Assembly (NCBI GenBank): GCA_025094145.1
Contig: JALLLS010000012.1
Span: 372,001 to 436,000, forward strand
Length of the DNA stretch: 64,000 nt
Direction of reading: 5' to 3'
Source of the DNA: Spinellus fusiger
Taxonomy: Eukaryota; Mucoromycota; Mucoromycetes; Mucorales; Phycomycetaceae
Shown here: positions 34,218 through 46,439 of the stretch, one piece after another
How positions within the stretch are numbered: the stretch's first letter is position 1
Layout of the letters: every line of letters starts with the position of its first letter
Notes under the pieces: generated by a model
The model's input: the letters and a program-made list of their open reading frames with translations, nothing else
Told to the model about the DNA's origin: nothing
Databases searched by the model: none
Program-made: the position numbers and the translations under genes

Positions 34218-34230
34218 CACCATCTTACAG
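34218..34230 (+). repeat. LINE target-site duplication, 3' side
   Basis: CACCATCTTACAG, identical to 39424-39436. The last three bases could belong to the LINE tail or to the transposon tip, so the duplication is 10-13 bp. Confidence 0.8.
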
Positions 34231-34625
34231 TTCAAAGTATTTTTTATTTTTGGGTGTTGGTTGCTATTTGCACATTGGGCATTTTAGCCACCCTATGAGA
34301 TTGTTTGAAAAAAAGAATAAACATTGAAACACTTCAAATACATAAGTGAAAAAAATAATGCAGAGAGAAGAGACAAAAAGAAAAGAGAATATAAAACCTC
34401 AATGAGGGAAAAATGATGGAAAATGAGTGGAAATGATGGTAAAATGAGAATTATGAATAGACATCCAAAAGGCTATAAAGTCAGCAAGGAAACCAGGACA
34501 CCAAAAAGATAACCATCATCCTGTGGTGATTCGAAATCCAACAAGGGGTACTTAGAGCAACTCGGACAATCCTGAGGACACAAATACAGCAACTACACTA
34601 GCAGCTTCTGGCTTTGCTAAATGGG

Positions 34626-37600
34626 TTAAGAATGGGTGGTAGAGGAGAGATCGGAGGAGAAGTGAGGATACAGCGTCTGTTGCTGCAGGAGTCTTTGCAC
34701 TCTATGGCGGCATTGGCATTCCCACTCAACACACCCATCAGCAGCCTCAATGAGCAGGCTACCAGCTGATGGCTCTACCTTAAAGTCTTGAGTAGACGTG
34801 GCTTGATCAATGGCTTGCAGCAGTATCAACAGACTGGGCCAAAGGTCTTGCCATTTAACAAAAGACTTAACCGTGTGTGACAGAAGATTTAGACAATAGT
34901 CAATTGGATGAACATCTTGTGGTGGTGCAGGAACTAGGAAGAACAAGAATGTGGAGCGTTCATGGTCAATGAATGTGCAAGTGAGAAAGTGGTCCCAATT
35001 GGCAGATGGGTGGCCACATTGGCAAGGAACTGAAGGTGTTGGTGGTAACCAAGCAATTCTCCATTTTAGTAGACAATGTCTTTCTTTGCGCGTGCATGGT
35101 AGTAGAAGAATTGGATCCCAAACAGGTCTACATAGTCCATGGGCTACTGTCACCAGCAGATTCTTGCCACATACTAGACTAGTAATTTCACTTTGAAGAT
35201 GTTCAAGATAAGCTACTTTTAATGGATATTTAGGAGGGTTGTGAGCCTGTCCTATTCTTTGAGCATTTTGCCAGAGTACATTGCCACATAGCTTAATCCA
35301 TCTGGCTTTACTCTGGGGTGCTTCAAGCTGCGGGACAAGGCACCAGAGGAGGGTGTCTTCAGGAAGGGTAGCTGCGCGCTCAACAAATTTGGCTTGCAGA
35401 TAAAGAAAACAAGAGTATATGTTAGGGAGGGCAGCTAATTGGGCAACCTGGATCATTCCAAACCTAGCAGTAGCAGATCTAGCAAGACAAAGTCTCAGAC
35501 AAGCAGACTGACAGATTTGTAGTGGGCAAATGCCTAGTCTATTGACATTACAAATAGCCAACCCATACTCAAGGATAGGCTGAACAAAAACAGTATACGC
35601 TCTTAGGGCTGCTGTAATCCCAAAGCCATACATGTTTACACCCATTTCTCTCAGCTTTTGCATTACTGCAATTGCCTTGACTTGTGAGTGTGAGAAAAGT
35701 GCGTCTTGGTTAATACCTTGACGTGAAAAGGGGATACCAAGGTACTTGAAAGTATCACAGGTTGGAAGCTCGTTGCCATAGAGGTAAAACAGCACATTGG
35801 CCAGGGCATTGAGTACTTCACATTTGGAGGGACTCCATTTGTAACCAAGGAGGGTCAAGTGAATTTTGGCAAGTGCCAGCATTTGATGTATATCTTCTGG
35901 GCAGCCCATAAGAGCCACATCATCAGCATACAACAAACAATTCACAGGAGCCCAAGTAACAGTGACATGAGACGGACTGTAAGAGGAATCTGACAACTCA
36001 GAAGAGTCATCCAAAACTGTAGAAGTAGGAAAAGGATTGTGAAGGGAATTCTGTAACTTGTCAAGCAATGCGTGAACAGTTGCCTGTGGGAAAGCAAAAG
36101 AGAAAGGATTTCGAGCACAGAGATTAATGGACCATCCCATGGTAGGTAGGTGCATACCAACCAGTATTGGGGATACCAAAGCAAACCTCAAGAAATGTGG
36201 AAGAGTATCAATGAAAATAGAATAAAGAAATGGAGAAAGAATACTACCCTGTAAGACTCCTCGTTTAGGTGCAATGTCCCGGGATGCTACATTTTTCAGA
36301 ATCACATTCACCACAATGTCATCAAACAAATTCTGTAGTAGCAAGAGCAACGGCTGAGACACAAAGGGCATCAGTGACTCCCATATGACAGAGCGTTCCA
36401 CACTATCATATGCAGCTTTAATATCTAGGAAGACAACAACTGGAGGTTTTGGATCTTGCTCTCCTGATCCTTGGGCAGCATACAACCCCATAAGTTTGTG
36501 GAGACAGAGGGCCTGGTCTAGAGTTCCACGACGAGCACAAAATCCACCTTGAGCCATGTCCAATGCAGGCATGGTTGAAAGGAGCTCCCCAGCTATACAT
36601 CTTTCTAAGAGCTTACAAAACACCAATGTCAAGCTAATAGGCCAATAGTTACTAGGGTCATCCTGCTCTCCTTTGTTTTTGTAAATAGGTACCACCTGTG
36701 CTGTTCTCCAGGCCACAGGCGTCCACAACCATCTCCAACACAATGTGAAGATCTGATGTAACAGAGGCACTAGCACTTGAACTAGGGGTTTGAGCATTTC
36801 TGCTCTAATATGATCAATGCCTGGTGCTTTTGATTTGGCATCTTTTGAATAGCAGAGTGAATAAAGTCTACGTCCCATGGGACTGGATTGTCTTGGAGAG
36901 TAAACTCCTGATGCTCCTGTCTTTCCATAGATCTGCCAAACACACTCTCTAGGTGGTCAATCATGCAATTGGCAGCATGCCAAGGGCCCTCTGGAGATGA
37001 CAGGGAAATTGGCAAACGTCTCCACAGCCTCATTCCTTTCACAGCACTTGTCATCTCTGTTAAGCCCTTATGGACTTTATCACAAAATACATGCCAGGTT
37101 TGTTGTTGTGCTTGCCTTATAGCCTTTTTCAAAGCTAAACACGCTTCCTCATACAAGCGGTGGGCTTCAATGCATTCAATATCATTGCCTACCCATTGTC
37201 TAAAACAATAAAGTTCTTGACAATGGCCAGCTAACTGTTGTAGATCAGCATTCCAGTAGCTTTTCCAAGCTTTTGGATGGGATTGTGCGTGCCCTATGCT
37301 ATCATCCAGGGCCTTGTAGATTGACTCATTGAGTCTCTCAGCAAAGTCCTCCATCTTAACAGAGCACAACGGGGTTTTGTCTTCCAATATTTTTTGGATC
37401 TCTCTTTGCAGTTCACCTGTGTTCTCTGCAAAACATTGCTTGTACTGGTCACAGACTGTTTGTTTGTTTAAATGTTGCAGTCTCCAGAGGCAACAGACAG
37501 CTGTTTCTGTCATGAGCAGTGGCATGAGCACCAGCTGAAAGGACAGCTCACACAAGTGGTGGTCTGAACCTAACATCAGATTGTCCCTAATGTGCAAGCA

Positions 37601-38213
37601 CACTTGGAGAAGTTGTAGCTTCTTGACAGGAACAGGTCAATAATGCTAGCAAACCAACACCATCTGCTAGAATTGCTCATATGTAGGCAAGCCAAATGCC
37701 AACTCTGAGTTCCACAAGGTTAGATCCTGACAGCAGATCCAGTCTTCAAATCCCACATGTCTGTGTTTATGCCATGGTCTCCAGTCAGGCGGCCTAAAGT
37801 GTATTCAGGTCACCAAGGACGAGTGTGAAGTTGTCTATGGGTAGTGAATTCAACCTTTCTGCAGCCTCACTAGACGACAGCCTCGGAGGTAGGTACAGAC
37901 CATGGAGTGTATATGGGCCAATCCTACAGGAGACCACAAAAGGATTAGTAATTGGTAAGGAATGTACATGGTAAGGAAAGTCAGGACGAATAAAGAACGA
38001 AACTCCATCAAAACCTCGTCCAGCATCACCATGGGCTGTAGCATAGTTGTGTATTTGTATCCAGGGGCACCTCAACATTTGCATGTCTTTGGTCAGGAAA
38101 GTCTCTGTCACTAAAAGTATATCAATATCATTCTGCACACACACATTCAGAACGTTCACCAGTTTGGGCCTGATTCCACAAGCATTCAATAGACCAATCT
38201 TCAGTCTATTCAT
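34626..38213 (-). pseudogene. LINE ORF2: endonuclease and reverse transcriptase, frameshifted
   Basis: Piece 38213-37794 begins MNRLKIGLLNACGIRPK and contains ETFL and GDLN of the APE-type endonuclease. SDHH (endonuclease end) appears in the piece starting at 37603. From 36878 to 34626 a 750-residue frame holds the reverse transcriptase: SKAPGIDHIRAEML, PIYKNKG, GFCARRGTLDQ, FLDIKAAYDSV, GVLQGSILSPFLY and LLYADDVALMG (catalytic YADD intact). Near the end lies CQCGHPSANWDHFLTC, a cysteine-histidine motif usual at LINE C-termini. Frame changes occur near 37790-37600 and 36830. Confidence 0.88.
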
Positions 38214-39360
38214 AATTCTTCTCGGTGGATGTTTTGGGCGTCTCCCTCATCTTCTTCCATAGCTGAGCCTGATCCAAATGCCTGGATGGCCTCTTCTTCA
38301 AGGGTGGCGGGGCGGCTGGCAACTGGGGTCTTGGCCTTGAGATCCGCCAAGAGCTTCTCAAAGGCAGTGGCAGAGAGGCGGGGAGTGGCATTACCAGAGC
38401 CAAAGTGGCAAGCAATGCTGTACCCTAAGTGGGTGGGGGAACGAAGACAGGTGTTTGACACTCTCTGGTCAAAGAGTTCCTGGGCCTTTGCAGCCTTGGT
38501 ACTGTTGGTTTCCCCTTGGAGCTTTGGGTCTGCAATGACTGCAGCGGACACAGGGTTGAAGTCCTTCACTGGACTGATCTTAAGCTTCTCAAGGTGCTCC
38601 TCAAGTTCCTTCTTGTAGCTGCTGTGGACCAGCAGCGCAACTGTTCCCCTTGCCGGGAAGTGGATGTCAATGATCTGTGACTGTTGGATCTTCAACGATC
38701 ACAACATCTTGCGGACCTGGCCGTACTTAAGGTATCGGCGGCAAGGGACGTATACAAATTCGTACACTGAGGGTCCAGTGGGCTCCTGCAAGGCACGTAC
38801 TGCTTGTGCCTTAAGCACTGCTTTGGCCTTTGTAGGCTTCTTGGCCTGGGGGTTCTTCTTTGCCATGCTGGCGTAGGTGGTGGGTGTGGAGGTTGGGGCA
38901 TGCTTTGAAGCAGCAGTCGAGTTGTCCTGCTTGGCAGGGGTAGCAAGGGTGGCAGGGGTGGCAGTGGTGGTGGTGTTGGTGGTGCTGGTAGTGGCCTGAG
39001 CCTGGAGGGATGCAATCATTGCATCCTTGGCCTTCAATTGGGCCTCCAATTCCTGGATACGGAGTCCAAAGATCTCCATCTGTTTTTGGATTGCCGCCAT
39101 CATCTGCAGCATTTGTTGGGCGTGGGTGTCGGCCTTTTCCACCTCGGACATTTTGTTCTCCTCGTTGGTTCTTGCTCGGGTGCGTTTGGCAAGCAGTTTT
39201 TCTTTTCTGCTTTTAGGGACGTCGTAGGTGGTGGGGACGTCGGTAAGGCCAAACTCGAAGGGTTTGGCGGGTGGTGCTGAGGTGGGGTCCGTGGTTAATG
39301 GATCCAGTGTGATATAGGTGGCGGGGGGTGTTGGTGTTGACGGATGGGTGATTGTAATGT
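38210..39360 (-). pseudogene. LINE ORF1, one internal stop
   Basis: The frame is open from about 39360 to 38210 apart from one TGA just after residues QVRKML (about 38699). Met at 39151 starts a clear coiled coil (QKQMEIFGLRIQELEAQLKAKDAMIASL). A Ser/Thr/Ala-rich linker follows, then a compact domain around the stop (VYVPCRRYLKYGQ...IIDIHFPARGTVALLVH) that may bind nucleic acid. The C-terminus is acidic. It is probably the RNA-binding ORF1 protein; no CCHC knuckle is visible. Confidence 0.7.
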
Positions 39361-39431
39361 TTGCTGTAGATTTTATTATAACTCTTTGGGGTAATATTTA
39401 TTACGCGAAAGAGCCTTTTTCCGCACCATCT

Positions 39432-40794
39432 TACAGCACCTAGAAAATAATGGCTATTTCAAATTCAGACCATAATTTTACCCTTGAAATTTTTTTAATT
39501 AAACATTTTTCATTTATTGCTTTTCCACCCTAATGTCTACCTCATCTAACACCACTGAACAACCCATGAGACCTCTTGGGAACAGAAAGAAGAATATGGA
39601 TGACTTCACTCGATGCCTCATTGATCACGAGGCCACCGTCAATGGGACCAGCCTGGTTGCCATTTCTGCTAGGTTTGGAGTTAGTCAACAGTCTGTTTCC
39701 CTTATCGTAAAGAGATATAAAGAAACTGGCTGTTTCAAGGCCAAGAAGAGCACTGGGCGCAAGTCCATTATGAAAGAGAGAGATAAAAGAGAAGTTGCTT
39801 GCGAAGTGGCAAGAGATTCATTCCAGACAATGAATCAGCTTCACAAGTAGATGACCACCAAAGTGTCCAAGAGCACCTTCTCAAAAATGATGAAGAAGCT
39901 TGGCCTGTTTTCTTGCAGGGTGGTCAAGAAACCTTCTCTCAGCATCAAGCACAAAAAGTTGAGGCTTGCTTGGGCTAAGGCCCATCTCCACTGGACTGAA
40001 AACGACTAGAAGACGGTCATCTGGTCCGATGAGTCAAAGTACCAACTGATGAGGACCAACAACCGCAACAGAGTGGTGCGCAAGAAGAAGGAGGGGCTGC
40101 TCCCAAAGAACGTCAAGCCCACCATGAAGTTTGGTGGCGGTAACGTGATGGTGTGGGGTTCTTTCTCTGGTGAAGGTGTTGGAAGGTGGGTGCCTGTGAA
40201 GGGCAGTATAGACAGTAGAAGATACATTGAGATCTTAAAAGAGAACTACTACCCTGAGCTGGCCCGACTCAAGGCACTGGATCCAGAGGTAGATTACGTT
40301 CTTCAGGAAGACAATGCTAGCTGCCACAAGAGTAGAGAGTCCAGGTTGTGGAAGGCACAAGAGAACGTTGCCACTATGGAGGGGTGGCCCTCACAAAGCC
40401 CCGACCTGAACCCAATAGAGCATCTTTGGGAGGTGCTTGACAGAGCAGTCAGAAGAAAGAAGATGACCCCAAGAAGTACTCTTCAAGATTTGGAGGTGCT
40501 TCTGTTGGAAGAATGGGAGAATATTCCCAAGGACACCACAGACACCCTCATTGCCAGCATGGGGCGGAGATGTAGGGCTGTCATTGAGGCCAAGGATGGA
40601 AACACCACATATTAAGGGTTTCCACCCAATAAACTTGTATTTATTATTCCGTTGACCTTCTTTATACTTTATCCAATTTTCAAGTCTCTACTGTGTGTTT
40701 AATGTATGTTTTTATGATAAAGAATAAGTACCTCCTATTACAGAATTATACTGGGGAATGAAAAAAATCCATTGTTTTTCTAGGTGCCACTGTA
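39432..40794 (+). mobile_element. Tc1-like DD35E element, nearly intact
   Basis: TA-flanked. The left end TACAGCACCTAGAAAATAATGG and the right end (inverse TACAGTGGCACCTAGAAAAACAATGG) form terminal inverted repeats with a 3-base gap. The plus-strand transposase fills 39533-40615. The element sits exactly between the target-site duplications of a minus-strand LINE (left) and a plus-strand truncated LINE (right). Confidence 0.92.
39533..40615 (+). pseudogene. Tc1-like DD35E transposase with two stop codons
   Basis: One continuous frame of 361 codons is interrupted only by TAG at 39848 and TAG at 40007. Present are the paired HTH region (TSLVAISARFGVSQQSVSLIVKRY), WSDES (first Asp), QEDNASCHKS (second Asp) and LNPIEHLWEVL (Glu), with 35 residues between the second Asp and the Glu. 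The second TAG lies in W-T-E-N-D-stop-K, where relatives usually have Trp. This is the youngest-looking transposase in the window. Confidence 0.9.
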
Positions 40795-40805
40795 TATCTA
40801 ATCCA

Positions 40806-41355
40806 GCCATCAGCTGGTAGCTTGCTCATTGAGGCTGCTGATGGGTGTGTTGAGCGGGAACGCCAACGCCGCCATAGAGTGCAAAGACTCCTGCAGCAAC
40901 AGACGCTGTATCCTCACTTCTCCGATATCTCCTCTACCACCCATTCTTAACCCGTTTAGCAAAGCCAGAAGCTGCTAGTGTAGTTGCTGTATTTGTGTCC
41001 TCAGGATTGTCCGAGTTGCTCTAAGTACCCCTTGTTGGATTTCGAATCACCACAGGATGACGGTTATCTTTTTGGTGTCTTGGTTTCCTTGCTGACTTTA
41101 TAGCCTTTTGGATGTCTATTCATAATTCTTATTTTACCATCATTTCTCATTTTCCATCATTTTTCCTTCATTTGAGGTTTTGTGTTTCTCTTATTCTTCT
41201 GTTTCTCATTCATTTGCATTCATTCTTTCACTTTTGTATTTGAAGTGTTTATATGTTTATTCTTATTTATTTTTCAAACGATCTCAGAGGGTGGCTGATA
41301 TGCCCAATACGCGAATAGCAACCAACACCCAAAAATAAAAATACTTTGAACTGAT
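40806..41355 (+). mobile_element. 5'-truncated LINE copy
   Basis: Plus-strand copy of the last ~550 bases of the LINE at 34231-39423 (matches positions from about 34770 down to 34231, inverted). It includes the end of ORF2 (QRRHRVQRLLQQQTLYPHFS) and the 3' UTR with tail. It is flanked by TATCTAATCCA at 40795-40805 and 41356-41366, a target-site duplication. Confidence 0.9.
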
Positions 41356-41616
41356 TATCTAATCCATGAGATTCTGGTATATTTTAACAGCCATGATTGG
41401 ATGAAAACTTTTTTCTATTTTTGATATTAAAGAACAAATTCTTTTGTCATAATTCTCTCCTCACTTTTTTATTAAAAGGATTACAAAGAGACTCATTCTA
41501 TAATCACTTTATTCTGCAAAGGCACCTTTTGTTCTCTAATATCACATAGTCTCTTATTCTAGTTAAGAGACAAAGAAATAGACAGACTCTGCTAAATAAC
41601 ACCTCACATCAACAAG

Positions 41617-42377
41617 TACACACCCAAAGACTTTTTCTGGATTTTAAGCGGGGATAAGATCATCTTTTAAGTCATTCAAGTAAACCACCATGTATATAAC
41701 GCCGTTTAAAATCAAAAGGTTTGCAAGTATCCAAACTTTTATTTTCTTTTGTAGAATACATCAATATCAGGTTGTATTATCAATACAATATATTGTTTAT
41801 TGTAATAGTATAGTTAATAAAATATTATGACCATAAATACCACTTAAGTGAATTTCATCATAGCAATAGAATCTATAGTCTAGAAGCCTTGTGTTTTATC
41901 CTTGGGAGATAGATAACTATGCTTAGAAGTATACCTTAGACACCATTGACTGTATAAAAGACCACTTGAGACTGACTTGAGAAGAGTCTTAACTTGCCTG
42001 ATAATAATACAATAGGTGTCTTGTGAAATTAAATGAGCTCAAGCCCATATAAATATATTTCTTACCTTTTTTATTTCAATAATAGCTTTTGTTAGTGTCT
42101 ATTACTTTCATCTATTGTTTTGCTTCAATGATAATAGCATATTATGTTATACAATAAATGCAGTGGCTGTGTTTAAATGTCAGCTATATTTCTTCTTTTT
42201 ATATCCAACATCATACAATTTAAAAGTCGATTTTTACTACTAAAACAAGCAAGTAGAGTTTGAAATATTTTATTTAGACAGCGAAAACGTTTTTTAAACA
42301 CATTAGCCAATCATAAAATATTATGGATTTATTCTCCGTTTTTTTTTTTAAATATCCCAATTTTTTTTGGGTGTGTA
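41617..42377. mobile_element. TACACACC-TIR element, short non-autonomous
   Basis: TACACACCCAAA at the left and its inverse TTTGGGTGTGTA at the right bound 761 bp. The interior has no ORF but resembles the interior of 60073-61620, including CTGG(A/C)TTTTAAGCG, AAAATCAAAGGTTTGCA, GAGTCTTAACTT and ATGAGCTCAAGCCCA. It is read as a MITE-like derivative of the same family. Confidence 0.65.
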
Positions 42378-43309
42378 TATTACAAAAATACCGTACTTGA
42401 TTAAAGTTTAAAGAAAGTGAAAATCCGAGAAATAAGTAAAAGAAATACAAACTGCTTTCAGTAATATTTTACCCGAAAAGACTTAACTGATATAGAAAAT
42501 GATTTCCCCAAAAATAACATTTCAAAGTTATAATTTAGGGTTTTCCTATTACATCTATAAAAATTAAAAAATTAAAGAAGTCCACAGGCGTTTGCTACCT
42601 TTGTTCGAAATAGCCTTTTTCATTAAGATATATCATATTCTATATCGGCATAGAGCAGGATATTTTCAAAGATAACAACTTCCCCATCACTGTATATGAG
42701 TTTGATTTAGAACTATCAGACTAAAAGATTAAGTCATACTACTCTTATGTTGAATGCAGATAAGTGTCTATCCAAGCCTGTGATCCATAAATATAGTCTA
42801 GTAAGTATACATCATTATATAAAGAAGCATGCTATGATCATTAAGAAATAGATAATAATGATTTTAATGATCCCATTTGTGTGTAGAAGAGGTTTCATAT
42901 GATTACCCTGATAGTTTTTGTAGTACTTCTTTTAGTTTAGTTTTTATTTTGTGGGTGCACTTAATAAATTCACTCGAGTGGACAGACACTTGAGTAACAC
43001 GAGTCTAATGTTAGTCGTGAATTTATGTATAACAATAAAACAAAAATGAATACACTTATGATAATCACTATGCAGCAAACTATTATATGGAATATAATAG
43101 ATGGTTTTATGTGTTATTAGTAACACTTAGTATTTATAAATAGTATTATTATAGACTATTTTATATGTGAAATGAAAACAATTGAGTTGTTTCTTTAGAG
43201 ATCATCAATAGCCTTATTTTGCCAATAATGTAACTAATTCTTATTACAGATAACTCTATTATAAAGGATCTCTTATTTACTAAAACTAACCACCAACAAA
43301 GCTCACATT
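42378..43309. other. AT-rich spacer upstream of the hydrolase gene
   Basis: No gene recognised. It includes the presumed promoter of the alpha/beta hydrolase. Confidence 0.5.
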
Positions 43310-44565
43310 ATGAGTTATCTTGTTCCTACTTCTACACATATTATACCAGTCAGCCCAAAATCCCGTGGCTACGATATACAGAAGCTCTCCGTAGATAAGC
43401 ATGTGTTCTCTAGTCCTAAAACTACTACGAGAACCTTTGCTTTTCTATGGTCTCACTCAACTGGCTTTCACAAAGAGTCTTTGCACACTCTTATGAAATC
43501 TCATTTGAAAACCTTAAGAGAAGACTCAAACTATGACCACACTGAAGTTCACTATGTGTCTTGGGATGCACGCAGCCATGGCGATTCCGCACGTCTCAAC
43601 GAGAATACTTTTTTCAAAGAATGTAAATAAGTCTCCATTATCAATTGCTAAATGCATATTACATCTTTACTCTGAATGTAATCTATGCCTACTAAACACC
43701 TAAACGCATGATAGACTCGTGGATGGACAACGCTATGGATATTCAACAAGTGATCCAAATGATGAAGCTGGATAAAAACTATGATAACTTCATAGGCATT
43801 GGACATAGCTTTGGTGCAACATCAATGTATGTATTTGTGTTGTAGACATGTATTCATATAAACCAAAAAGGTTACTTCTCGAATATATTTATCCAAACAC
43901 ATTTGATGGACTATGTGTTATTGAACCTGTGCTCGCAAGTGGTGTGTTGGATGTCGCCACTCGATCCAAGTCACAATTTTTTGACTCCATTAAGCGTCGG
44001 GATACATGGCCTAGTAAGTAAGTACCAGAAAAACAAAGGTTCCACTGCATCTTTTCTTACTTGACATTCTAGGGAATTAGCCCTTTCTTCTTTAAAAGGT
44101 GGAGCTTTTTGGAAAACATTTCATCCTGAAGTACTGGAGAACTATGTGGTAAGATAAAATACACAGAAAATTGGCTGATATTTGTAGAATTATGGAATGT
44201 ATGATTCAGAAGATGGTACAGTGAAATTAAAATGCCCCAAAGAAGAGGAATATGTAGGTTATTATAAGTTAGTAAGCTATTCTGATGATTCACTTTTATT
44301 AGAAAATATTCGTTGAAGGCTATTATAGTATCTCTATAGCCTATAATTCACTTGTATTGATTTCCATTCCCCTTTGTCATATAATTTGTACCAAGTCTAC
44401 TTTGTAAGTCATCTTCCTTTGTGATGATGCATAAACTCATTTGTATTTGATAGCATTACCCCAGAGTATATCCCTATTGCTTCTCAAAAAGACCTTATAA
44501 TGGTAGAGAAGGTTGAAGGAGGCCATATGGTGCCAAATGAAGATCCAGATAGAGTTGGTAAATAG
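43310..44565 (+). CDS. Alpha/beta hydrolase
   Basis: Seven exons in phase: 43310-43622, 43715-43826, 43871-44017, 44073-44148, 44188-44253, 44303-44403 and 44454-44565, giving 308 residues. The nucleophile elbow is GIGHSFGATS (Ser136), preceded by an oxyanion-type region FLWSHSTGFHKES. The likely catalytic His296 is in EGGHMVPNEDPD near the end. Layout (DARSHGDS after strand 4, then elbow) follows fungal hydrolases such as peroxisomal Lpx1-like proteins, but no PTS1 is present in this model. The final codons before TAG could be altered if a further intron starts at GTAAAT (44558). The substrate is unknown. Confidence 0.8.
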
Positions 44566-44937
44566 GTGTTCTCTCTATTCTCTTTTCTAACCTTGAAAAA
44601 GCAATGTATATCTCTGCTTGGCTTCGTAAACAGGTTGATCTACCTAGAAAGAGAAATCAAATGGCCAAACTATAAGAGCCTGGCAGAGAATATCAGTTTT
44701 ACAATCATATCTTTCTTGGACTTATTATTATTATTATTATTGAATTGACCTTTATTCGTGCCATCTATTGATATAAACTCTAGTATCAATCAATAATAGT
44801 CATTTTGCTTTCTCATTGATATTGTATTTTGGGTCTTGAGCTCATTTACTATGAACATTTTAAGACACAAAGAAGTAATACTGCCTCTGTTGAGAATAGA
44901 ATACACTCAGACACAGCCGTCATAACATTTAGTGTTT
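44566..44937. other. Spacer before the nested transposons
   Basis: 3' flank of the hydrolase gene. No feature is recognised. Confidence 0.5.
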
Positions 44938-44996
44938 TACACTATTTTTGGAAAATATTCGCACAACCTCAGAATAATATCGCACACTCTATATTT

Positions 44997-46351
44997 TACA
45001 GTCACACACAATTGAATTTAATACTTTTGAAAATCAATTTCAGGACGAAATATTTAGGATATGTTCAACATTAAATAAAACACTCCACATTTGATCTAGA
45101 AGCTTCAAATTTTTACACAACAAAGCTCAACATATTTAATAATAGAAAATAAAATAAAAATAATATAATTAATATTTTGTATGGCCTCCTTTGGCCATCA
45201 ATGACTGTCTGTTATCTATCTGTCATACTTTGAACTCATCATTGTGCAAGTTCAACACCAACCCTCTCCCACCCCTCTGCAAGTAGAGTATTCAAACTTT
45301 CAACATTGGTAATAGATACCCTTCTTTCTTCAATTCGTCTTTCCAAGGCTCACCAGACATGTTCAATTGGGTACAAGTATGGTATTTGTGCGGGCCAGTA
45401 CTCAAGGTCCCTAATTTGATGCGTCTCTTTCCACCATCTGGCATAGTCCCCAGTATGACAACTAGCACCCTCTTCTTGTAACAGAAACTCCCTATCCTCT
45501 TTCTGATGCAATTCCGTGAACCAAAGATGAAACTCACCAGCCAAAATTCTGATGTATTCATCTTGTATTACAGCGCTATTAACAAAGACTAATAGGCCAA
45601 ATCCGCCCGCCCAGAAACAGCTCCAAAGCATGACCCCAACGCTACTAGACTTCGTTGTTGGAACACTATGATTACGATCATAACATTCTCCAACTTTCCT
45701 GATGATACAAGCAATTCCATCGTTCCCTTTCACGGTGTACTTTGATTCATCAGACCAGATGACATCTCTCCATTGGTTGTTTGTCCAACTGATATGTTTT
45801 CTAGCCCAACGAAGCTGTTTCTCCTTGTGTTTTACAGTCAAAGCTGACTTGTGAGCTGAAGAAAAAAGATATAAACTCTAACTGACTGTAGTAACTGATG
45901 ATGGTGTTTCTACATACATCAACCTGAATCTTTAACATTTCCAATTTCAGCTGATTATATGAGGCAAATGGGTTCACTCTAATGACCTTTTCCAGGTGTC
46001 TGAAGTCCCTCTCACCGGCTTTTTTATTATGTCTTCGGTGACACTTTAAACTTAATGATGAACCATGTTCTTTGATGTTTCTGATAATATCTTGAACTGT
46101 GGGATTTTTCATCTCAACTACGTTTGCGATGACAGTCAATTTTAATCCAGCCTTCAACAGGTAATAAGTGCCCCATAGCTTTTTATCTTCTGCTTTGTTA
46201 TATTCTCCACGAGTGTGAGATTATGAAAATGTATCTTATATATTGTGTTGGTTTAATAATATTTGGAAAGAAGAAGAGTTTTATGCAAAAAAAAAGCTTT
46301 TTTTTTTATTAAAATTTAGGCAAGTATTAAATTTAATTGGGTGTGACTATA
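44997..46351 (-). mobile_element. Tc1-like element nested in the long-TIR transposon
   Basis: TA plus CAGTCACACACAATTGAATTTAATACTT at the left and its near-perfect inverse at the right. Transposase on the minus strand: 46157-45801 (HTH; FASYNQLKLEMLK) and 45841-45350 (HISWTNNQWRDVIWSDES, GASCHTGDYARWW, YPIEHVW). The first catalytic Asp is present; the second reads Glu (QEEGASC), and PDLNPIE has become PYLYPIE. It is interrupted by one frame change and is probably inactive. A truncated relative lies at 23532-24565. Confidence 0.85.
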
Positions 46352-46439
46352 ATTCGCACAATTCCATAAGTCTTTTTTTTGCACAAAGTGTGTGGGATTT
46401 ATTAAAGGGTATTTATACTTGAACATGTTTTAAATTTCA

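Larger units (their letters stand above)
34231..39423 (-). mobile_element. Full-length LINE retrotransposon (APE endonuclease + RT)
   Basis: A 5.2-kb non-LTR element on the minus strand, flanked by the direct repeat CACCATCTTA(CAG) at 34218-34230 and 39424-39436, as expected from target-primed integration. Order in the coding direction: 5' region, ORF1 (coiled coil), ORF2 with exonuclease-endonuclease-phosphatase domain, reverse transcriptase and C-terminal zinc-like motif, then a 3' UTR ending near 34231. ORF1 has one internal stop and ORF2 has several frame breaks, so it is no longer autonomous. It differs from typical fungal Tad elements in lacking a visible RNase H. Confidence 0.9.

Noticed and set aside
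39533..40615. TAG read as a sense codon in this organism
   Set aside because: Normal genes in the window end with TAG (COA5, Ku70, F-box, RhoGAP), so the two TAG codons in the transposase are true stops.
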